Source: Pirellulimonas nuda (GTDB lineage Bacteria; Planctomycetota; Planctomycetia; Pirellulales; Lacipirellulaceae). Taken from it: 64,000 bases of DNA. Every line of letters begins with the position of its first letter. Within the stretch, counting starts at the first letter, position 1. The position numbers and the translations under genes are program-made. Location of the stretch: assembly GCF_007750855.1 (NCBI RefSeq), contig NZ_CP036291.1, positions 6,174,905-6,238,904 of the forward strand, written 5' to 3'. The notes under the pieces were generated by a model, which was not told the DNA's origin, searched no databases, and saw only the letters and a list, made by a program, of their open reading frames with translations. Positions 55,345 to 64,000 of the stretch are shown one piece after another.

Positions 55345-56852
55345 CGCTGCCCCGCTGGCCGATCCAGCGGCTCACCCACGCGCGGCCCGAGCTGCGCGGC
55401 CGGGCGGCAGCGCTGATTGCGCCGGGGCGGCGGGGCGAGACGGTGATGGCCTGCTCTGCCGAGGCCTCCCGCGCGGGGGTCGCCCCCGGCATGCCGGCGG
55501 CCGAGGCCCAAACGTTGGTCGCAGGGCGCCGGTTGCTCACGGCGCCGCACGACCCAGTGGCCGACCGCCACGCCCTCGAGAAGCTCGCCGCGGAGTGCCT
55601 GCGGTTCTGCCCGCTGGTCGGCCTCGAAGACGCCCCCGAGCCGGGCTGCCTGCTGATGGACCTGGCCGGGCTCGAAGCGATCTACCCCGACCCCGCCACG
55701 CTCGCGGCCCGCGTGGCGGACCATTTTGCTCGCCTGGGGCTGGCGGTGCGGCTGGCCACGGCAGACACCGTCGGCCGGGCGTGGGCGCTGGCCCACTTCT
55801 CGGCGCCCCTGCCCACCGCGGCGCTGAGTCTCCCTGCCGCGGCGCTGAGTCTTCCTGCCGCGGCGCTGAGTCTCCCTGCCGCGGCGCTGAGGCTCGACGC
55901 CGACACGCTCGACCGGCTTGCGCAGCTCGGCGTCCACTCGGTCGACCAGCTTCTGGCGCTGCCGCGGGCGGGCCTCGCGGCGCGGTTCCCGCCGCTGCTC
56001 ACACGGCGCCTCGCGCAGTTCTTGGGCGAGGTGGACGAACGCATCACGGCCTGCACCGCCGAGACGCCCCTCGTCGCCCAGTGGGAGTTCGAGGCCCCCG
56101 TCGAGAACGCCGACACGACCGCCGCGGTCGCCGGCATCTTGATCGACCGCCTCGCCGCGGCGCTCGCCCAGCAGCAACGCGGCGCGCTACGGATCGAGGC
56201 GACGTTCGTCGGCGCCGACCGCTCCGAGCGCCTCCTCGAGCTGCGGCTGTTCGAGCCCACCGCGCGGGCGCAACAGCTCAAGGAGTTGATGACGCTGCGG
56301 ATGGAGACGCTCACGCTCGACGCCCCGCTGCAAGCGGTGCGGCTCGCGGTGAGCGAGTCGGCGCCCATCGCGCCGCGGCAGGGGACGCTGTTCGACCAGG
56401 ACCAACGGAACCGGCCGCACGAGCTCGCCCTGCTGGCGGCCCGGCTCACCGGGCGTCTGGGGGAGACACAGGTGCTGCGGGCCCACAAACGCGCGAGCCA
56501 CCTCCCGGAACGCGCCTTCGCACTCACACCCGCCGCGCAGCAGGCGTCCCGTGCGTACACGCTCGGCGGCGACCACGCCGCCGAGCTGCGTCGGCGGCCG
56601 CTCACGCTGCACAACCCGCCGCAACGCGTTGAGCTGCTGGCGGCCGAGCCGGACGGCGCCCCCACGCGGCTGGGGCTCGGCGGGGAACAAGTAGACGTAC
56701 GCCTCGCGGTCGGCCCCGAACGGATCGAAACCGGCTGGCATCGCGGCGCCACCGTGCGGCGCGACTACTACCGGCTCGAAACACACGGGGGCGCCCTGTG
56801 GGTATTCCGAGACCTACGCAGCGGCGCGTGGTGGCTGCACGGGGAGTACTGA
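55320..56852 (+). CDS. imuB: ImuB, Y-family polymerase-like protein
   Basis: 510 residues. Begins MPPRTLCVALPRWPIQRLTH; the acidic catalytic residues of active Y-family polymerases are absent (LCVALPRW for the usual FxDxDxFF), as in other ImuB proteins, which act as scaffolds. HhH-like region LDRLAQLGVHSVDQLLALPR; little-finger region follows. QGTLF at 354-358 is a good beta-clamp binding motif. A 21-bp tandem repeat (55818-55891) encodes AALSLPA three times. C-terminal PPQRVELLAAEPDGAPTRLG and DYYRLETHGGALWVFRDLRS are typical. Works with DnaE2. Confidence 0.92.
   Translation: MPPRTLCVALPRWPIQRLTHARPELRGRAAALIAPGRRGETVMACSAEASRAGVAPGMPAAEAQTLVAGRRLLTAPHDPVADRHALEKLAAECLRFCPLVGLEDAPEPGCLLMDLAGLEAIYPDPATLAARVADHFARLGLAVRLATADTVGRAWALAHFSAPLPTAALSLPAAALSLPAAALSLPAAALRLDADTLDRLAQLGVHSVDQLLALPRAGLAARFPPLLTRRLAQFLGEVDERITACTAETPLVAQWEFEAPVENADTTAAVAGILIDRLAAALAQQQRGALRIEATFVGADRSERLLELRLFEPTARAQQLKELMTLRMETLTLDAPLQAVRLAVSESAPIAPRQGTLFDQDQRNRPHELALLAARLTGRLGETQVLRAHKRASHLPERAFALTPAAQQASRAYTLGGDHAAELRRRPLTLHNPPQRVELLAAEPDGAPTRLGLGGEQVDVRLAVGPERIETGWHRGATVRRDYYRLETHGGALWVFRDLRSGAWWLHGEY
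55818..55891 (+). repeat. Tandem repeat of 21 bp, about 3.5 copies, inside imuB
   Basis: Unit starts GCGGCGCTGAGTCTCCCTGC; copies at 55818, 55839 and 55860 (one base change in the second), partial at 55881. Encodes AALSLPA repeated. Confidence 0.9.
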
Positions 56853-56885
56853 GGCGCAAGCACAGCGGAACGCGCAAGCGAAACT

Positions 56886-56966
56886 AGCCGACGGGCTCCG
56901 CCCCGTCGGGGTTGCTCGATAGATGCGTTCTTCTCAGCCCCTCCGACGGGGCGGAGCCCGTCGGCT
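56886..56966 (+). repeat. 81-bp palindromic repeat between imuB and dnaE2
   Basis: Arms of 24 bp at 56886-56909 and 56943-56966, exactly complementary (25 with one further base pair on each side). Same arm sequence and total length as the copy in imuA. Confidence 0.92.
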
Positions 56967-57018
56967 ATTGCGATTTGCACTTTGAGCTTTGCATCTTTGG
57001 TTCTGACTTTTGTGCCGT

Positions 57019-60357
<3,339 letters not shown>

Positions 60358-60363
60358 GCCGAC

Positions 60364-60467
60364 GAATGGGACACGGATGGTCGCGGATCAAAAGGATCAA
60401 CACGGATGAAAAAACATTCACGATCTGCCGGCAATCCGTTTCATCCGCGACCATCCGCGTCCCATTC
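60364..60467 (+). repeat. 25-bp inverted repeat after dnaE2
   Basis: Arms 60364-60388 and 60443-60467, 24 of 25 matching; left arm starts GAATGGGACACGGATGGTCG. It lies seven bases after the dnaE2 stop; it might act as a terminator-like hairpin but has no U-run. Confidence 0.9.
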
Positions 60468-60530
60468 TTGACACTCGAATCTCAGGCACGCTAGCGTGCG
60501 GGCTTCCATCTCTTGTCCCGGTGACCAGCA

Positions 60531-61751
60531 ATGCTCAACGACCAGCTCCTCGAACAAGCCGTCCGCGCCCTCGACCATTTTGAGATCGAGACCCCCAGTT
60601 GGGGCTACGCCGACACCGGCACCCGGTTCGGGAAGTTCTTTCAGGAGGCCGCGGCGATCGACACGGCGGACAAGCTGGCCGACGCGGGGCATGTGCATCG
60701 GCTCACCGGGTGCTGCCCGAGCGTCGCGGTGCACGTGCTGTGGGACTTCAGCGACGCCTCGCCCCCGGCGGCGGTCGCCGAGGCGGCCGAGCAGCACGGC
60801 GTGCGCGTCGGCTCGATCAACCCCAACCTGTTCCAGGACCAGCAGTACAAGCTGGGGTCTTTTGGGTCGCCCGACCCAGAGGCGCGCGAGGCCGCCCTGG
60901 AGCACTGTGTCGATTCGGTCCGCATCGGCCAGCAGGTCGGCAGCAACCTCGTGTCGCTGTGGTTCGCGGACGGCACCAACTACCCCGGGCAGGACAGCAT
61001 CCGCGCCCGCAAGCAGCGGTTCGAGAAGCTGCTGACCGAGTGCCACGGCGCGCTCTCTGAGGACCAGATGCTGCTGGTGGAGTACAAGCCGTTCGAGCCG
61101 GCGTTCTACCACACCGACGTAGCCGACTGGGGGATGGCCTACCTGCTGGCGAAGAAGGCGGGGAGCCGTGCGCGGGTGCTGGTCGACACCGGGCATCACT
61201 ACTTGGCGCAGAACATCGAGCAGATCGTTGCGTGGCTGCTGGACGAGCGGATGCTGGGGGGCTTCCACTTCAACGACCGCCGCTACGCAGACGACGACCT
61301 CACGCTCGGCTCGATCGACCCCTACCAGGTGTTCCGCATCTTCAACGAGATCCACGCGTACGCCCACGACCACGGGGGCCCATCTGCCGAGAACGCATAC
61401 CCAGAGATCGCCTACATGGTCGACCAGTCGCACAACCTCAAGCCAAAAATCGAAGCGATGATCCAGACCGTCACGATGGCGCAGGAACTGTACGCCAAGG
61501 CGGCGTTGGTGGACCGCGACCGGCTGGCCGGGCATCAGGCCGCGGGACGCATCGTGGACGCCGAAGAAGAGCTGCGGCGGGCGTTCCGCACGGATGTAAC
61601 GCCGGCGCTCGAGGCGTGGCGCAAGGGCCGAGGCCTCGCGGCGTGCCCGCTGGCGGCGCACCGCGAGAGCGGTTATGCGGAGCAGGCGGCCAAAGACCGC
61701 ACCCGGCGGCGAAAGGAATTGGGGATCACACAAGGGGCGAGCTACGCTTGA
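60531..61751 (+). CDS. rhaI: L-rhamnose isomerase-type sugar isomerase (RhaI-like)
   Basis: 406 residues. A TIM-barrel isomerase of the Pseudomonas stutzeri/rhizobial L-rhamnose isomerase type (not the E. coli RhaA type): TPSWGYADTGTRFGKFFQEA at the start, GVRVGSINPNLFQDQQYKLG, VSLWFADGTNYPGQDSIRAR, LLVEYKPFEPAFYHTDVADW, VLVDTGHHYLAQNIEQIVAW and GGFHFNDRRYADDDLTLGSI with metal-binding Glu, Asp and His. It interconverts L-rhamnose and L-rhamnulose; related enzymes act on other deoxy sugars. No other rhamnose gene is near. No signal peptide. Confidence 0.9.
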   Translation: MLNDQLLEQAVRALDHFEIETPSWGYADTGTRFGKFFQEAAAIDTADKLADAGHVHRLTGCCPSVAVHVLWDFSDASPPAAVAEAAEQHGVRVGSINPNLFQDQQYKLGSFGSPDPEAREAALEHCVDSVRIGQQVGSNLVSLWFADGTNYPGQDSIRARKQRFEKLLTECHGALSEDQMLLVEYKPFEPAFYHTDVADWGMAYLLAKKAGSRARVLVDTGHHYLAQNIEQIVAWLLDERMLGGFHFNDRRYADDDLTLGSIDPYQVFRIFNEIHAYAHDHGGPSAENAYPEIAYMVDQSHNLKPKIEAMIQTVTMAQELYAKAALVDRDRLAGHQAAGRIVDAEEELRRAFRTDVTPALEAWRKGRGLAACPLAAHRESGYAEQAAKDRTRRRKELGITQGASYA

Positions 61752-61849
61752 GCTAGCTTGCCACGCGTGGCGGGCACATGACGCGGCGGGCCTGGGCAAC
61801 TATCCTGAGGCAAAGCCGCACAACCTGCCCAACCCCTACACTCGCTCAC

Positions 61850-63697
61850 ATGCCGTCACTCCCGGCCCTCTTGATGGTCGGCGCGTCGCTGCTGGCGTTG
61901 CCGCTAGCGGCCGCCGCGCTGCCGCCGCTTGAATACGTCGCCAACTGCGCCGACCCCGAGGCGGCCTGCCGCGCCCTGGCCGGCGAGCGGGTGAAGGTCG
62001 CCGAGATCGGCCGCACCGCCCAGGGGCAGCCCGTGCTGGCGCTCACGGTCGGCGGGCCGCAGGCCGACAGCCGCCCCGGCGTGCTGGTGGTGGCCCCGCA
62101 GGGAGACCTGCTTTACCAGAGCGAGCTGGCGCTGCGGCTGGTCAAACGCCTCGACGGCGTGGTCGCCCAAGACGACTCGGTCACGTTCTACGTGATCCCC
62201 TACCCCTCGCCGGACGCCACGCAGAGCCGCCTCGGCAAGCTCGACGCGCAGCGCTCGACCAACACCCGTCCGACCGACGACGACCGCGACGGCGCCGTGG
62301 ACGAAGACCCCTCGGAAGACCTGAACGCCGACGGCGCCATCACCCAGATGCGCGTCGCCGACCCCGCCGGCGAGTACCTGCCCCTCCCCGCCGAGCCCCG
62401 GCTGATGGTCAAGGCCGACCCGGCCCGCGGCGAGCGTGGCGCCTACCGGCTGCTGAGCGAAGGGATCGACAACGACCACGACGAGCTGTGGAACGAAGAC
62501 CCCGCCGGCGGGGTCGACCTGAACCGCAACTTTACGTTCGAGTACCCCTACTTCACGGCCGGCGCCGGCCCGAACCAGGTGAGCGAGCCGGAGAGCCGCG
62601 CGGTGGCCGACTTCGCCTTTGACCACCCCAACATCTTCTTGGTGGTAACGCTGGGGCCGCAGGACAACCTCACGAGCCCCTGGAAAGCGGGGTCGGGCAA
62701 CGAGCGGATCAAGCGGACGCCCCCCAAGCCGGACGCCGACGCCTACGAGGCGCTCTCTAAGAAGTTCTTGGAAGGCTTCGACAAGAAGCACGCGCCGAGC
62801 TCGGCCAAGCTGGACGGCTCGTTCACCGGTTGGGCGTACTACCACTACGGACGTTGGACGTTGGCGACGCCGGGGTGGTGGATCGATTGCTTGAAAGCAT
62901 CCAAGGACGATCAGGCCTCGAAGGGGCCGGAAGGAGAGGACAAGAGCAACGGCGACAGCGACGCCGACCCCAATCCCGATCCCGACAAAGAAGACGACAA
63001 GGGCGCCGACAAAGGGCCCGACGCCGAGGAAAAGCCCGACGCCAAGGAAAAGACCGGCGCCGAGGAAAAGACCGGAGAGAACACGGACAAGAAGCCACAG
63101 TCCTCCGCAACCGGCTCCAAGAAAGAACCGGAAGACAAGCGGCTAGAGCCCGAGCGCTTCGAGCTTAAGTGGCTCGACGAGCACGACGCCGAGGCGTTCG
63201 CCGCCTGGACCAAGGTGGACCACCCCGATTTCCCCGGCAAGGCAGTCGAGGTGGGGGGGGTAAAGCCCTACGCGGTCGCCCCGGAGTTCGACTCGCTCGA
63301 CGCGCTGGCGGACGCCCACGCCAAGTTTCTTGGCGAAGTGCTCGCCATGCGGCCGCGGCTCAAGCTGGTCGACACGCGGGTCGAAGAACTGGGCGCCGGC
63401 GTCTGCCGTATCACGACCAAGGTGCTGAACGACGGGCTGCTGCCGACCGTTTCGCAGATGGGGGAGACCTCCGGCAAGCTGCAGCGGCTGCAGGTCGAGC
63501 TGACCGGGCCCGAAGGGACGCAGGTGCTGGCCGGTCCGCTGCGGCAGCGTGTGGCGCGGCTCGGCGCGGGCGCCTCGGCCGAACACACCTGGCTGGTGCG
63601 GATCTCCGACGGCGACGCGGCGCGCTTCCACCTGAAGTGCGGCGAGCCCTCGGTCGGGTTTGTCGAGCAGGACTGCGACGCCGCAACGGAGAAGTAG
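61850..63697 (+). CDS. M14 carboxypeptidase-like protein lacking zinc ligands
   Basis: 615 residues from ATG 61850. Signal peptide (LLMVGASLLALPLAAAA). M14 fold: EIGRTAQGQPVLALTVGGP, then VLVVAPQGDLLYQSELALRL where active enzymes have HGxE; the His and Glu ligands are Gln and Asp. DLNRNF is kept (Arg/Asn of the substrate site) in GGVDLNRNFTFEYPYF. Where the third ligand His is expected the text is VVTLGPQDNLTSPW. A Ca-binding-like stretch TDDDRDGAVDEDPSEDLNADGA is typical of planctomycete members. Residues about 350-430 are charged and disordered (DKEDDKGADKGPDAEEKPDA). Probably inactive as a peptidase; could bind peptides. Followed by another M14-like gene. Confidence 0.85.
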   Translation: MPSLPALLMVGASLLALPLAAAALPPLEYVANCADPEAACRALAGERVKVAEIGRTAQGQPVLALTVGGPQADSRPGVLVVAPQGDLLYQSELALRLVKRLDGVVAQDDSVTFYVIPYPSPDATQSRLGKLDAQRSTNTRPTDDDRDGAVDEDPSEDLNADGAITQMRVADPAGEYLPLPAEPRLMVKADPARGERGAYRLLSEGIDNDHDELWNEDPAGGVDLNRNFTFEYPYFTAGAGPNQVSEPESRAVADFAFDHPNIFLVVTLGPQDNLTSPWKAGSGNERIKRTPPKPDADAYEALSKKFLEGFDKKHAPSSAKLDGSFTGWAYYHYGRWTLATPGWWIDCLKASKDDQASKGPEGEDKSNGDSDADPNPDPDKEDDKGADKGPDAEEKPDAKEKTGAEEKTGENTDKKPQSSATGSKKEPEDKRLEPERFELKWLDEHDAEAFAAWTKVDHPDFPGKAVEVGGVKPYAVAPEFDSLDALADAHAKFLGEVLAMRPRLKLVDTRVEELGAGVCRITTKVLNDGLLPTVSQMGETSGKLQRLQVELTGPEGTQVLAGPLRQRVARLGAGASAEHTWLVRISDGDAARFHLKCGEPSVGFVEQDCDAATEK

Positions 63698-63831
63698 CGA
63701 GCACCACCAACGCGAGCGCCCCGTCTCAGCAACCGGGCGTCCGAAGTTCGAAACGGCGAAAAACGTCCGGTTGCTGACGCTGCCGGCCCCACAACGCAAA
63801 CCGTAGTCGCAACCAGCGACCGCATGACGCC

Positions 63832-64000
63832 ATGATCCTGCAGCTCCGCAACGCGTTCCACCTCGCCGCGCTGGCGTTCTTTCCGCTCGCCTGCGGCGCG
63901 GCCCCCTACCAACCGCTGGGGGCGCCGGTCGACCCGCAAGTCTCTGCTCAGTGGAACTTCTACCGCAGCTACGACGAGGCCACCGGGCTGCTCAAGCAGC
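63832..64000 (+). CDS. N-terminus of a second M14-like exported protein (3' end cut)
   Basis: ATG 63832 opens a frame running past the right edge. The 56 visible residues show a signal peptide (FHLAALAFFPLACGA) and then VSAQWNFYRSYDEATGLLKQ, which looks like the start of an M14 zinc carboxypeptidase domain (the W..Y...E....L pattern). It follows the M14-like gene on the same strand, 134 bases on. ATG 63824 is out of this frame. Whether it holds the zinc ligands is beyond the window. Confidence 0.6.
   Translation, partial: MILQLRNAFHLAALAFFPLACGAAPYQPLGAPVDPQVSAQWNFYRSYDEATGLLKQ

Overview
The window is GC-rich, gene-dense bacterial DNA that looks like a planctomycete, most likely from the Pirellulales. 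The grounds are several PEP-CTERM proteins, dockerin-like repeats, a DUF1559 pilin-like protein, FGE-type sulfatases, a DUF58/BatA/von Willebrand cluster, an LpxK (so lipid A is made), paired M14 peptidase-like genes and a small membrane protein with an N-terminal NPYAAP motif. Genus and species cannot be read from the sequence.

Layout. 1-4.2 kb: exported proteins (a left-truncated dockerin/PEP-CTERM protein, a DUF1559 pilin-like protein, a lipoprotein, a second PEP-CTERM protein). 4.3-5.4 kb: an Acr3 arsenite exporter. 6.1-8.3 kb: tdh-kbl, converting threonine to glycine and acetyl-CoA. 8.4-10.5 kb: a sulfatase gene broken by an amber codon, with a worn dockerin and anchor at its end. 10.9 kb: tRNA-Pro(CGG). 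11.15-16.34 kb: an IS21-family element with a 6-bp target duplication, whose istB gene is split exactly inside the Walker A codons by a 2,611-bp serine-recombinase element. 16.6-28 kb: housekeeping genes (M32 carboxypeptidase, a zinc-ribbon membrane protein, the three-gene transhydrogenase pntAA-pntAB-pntB, mutY, an MscS channel, an MrfA/Hrq1-type helicase). 28.07-29.61 kb: an IS701-type element flanked by CTAG. 29.6-42.8 kb: a dispersed Bat-type cluster (DUF58, BatA-like, VWA/GATase-like and a very large low-complexity membrane protein), interleaved with lpxK, a DUF697 GTPase and a quinone reductase. 43.4-49.4 kb: a membrane protein, a second sulfatase, two PEP-CTERM proteins and a GH13 amylase. 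49.7-52.6 kb: rpsA and a sigma-70 factor. 52.7-54.1 kb: a nucleotidyltransferase-fold protein and a FetB-like permease. 54.3-60.4 kb: the imuA-imuB-dnaE2 mutagenic repair cassette. 60.5-64 kb: an L-rhamnose isomerase-type enzyme and two M14-related genes, the last cut by the window edge.

Two signals stand out. First, the nested elements: a minimal serine-recombinase element (two small ORFs plus the recombinase) sits in the P-loop codons of istB. Removing one 8-bp junction copy (GTTCCGGG) plus the insert restores a 280-codon istB reading frame. The IS21 element also carries a 79-bp module, present once in istA and once in istB, that resembles its own terminal repeats. Second, the mutasome cassette is full of short palindromic repeats that lie in frame inside imuA and dnaE2. 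Some of the same repeat families also occur between genes. These look like small dispersed palindromes able to expand proteins, a situation comparable to Rickettsia palindromic elements; I cannot tell from sequence alone whether they are mobile.
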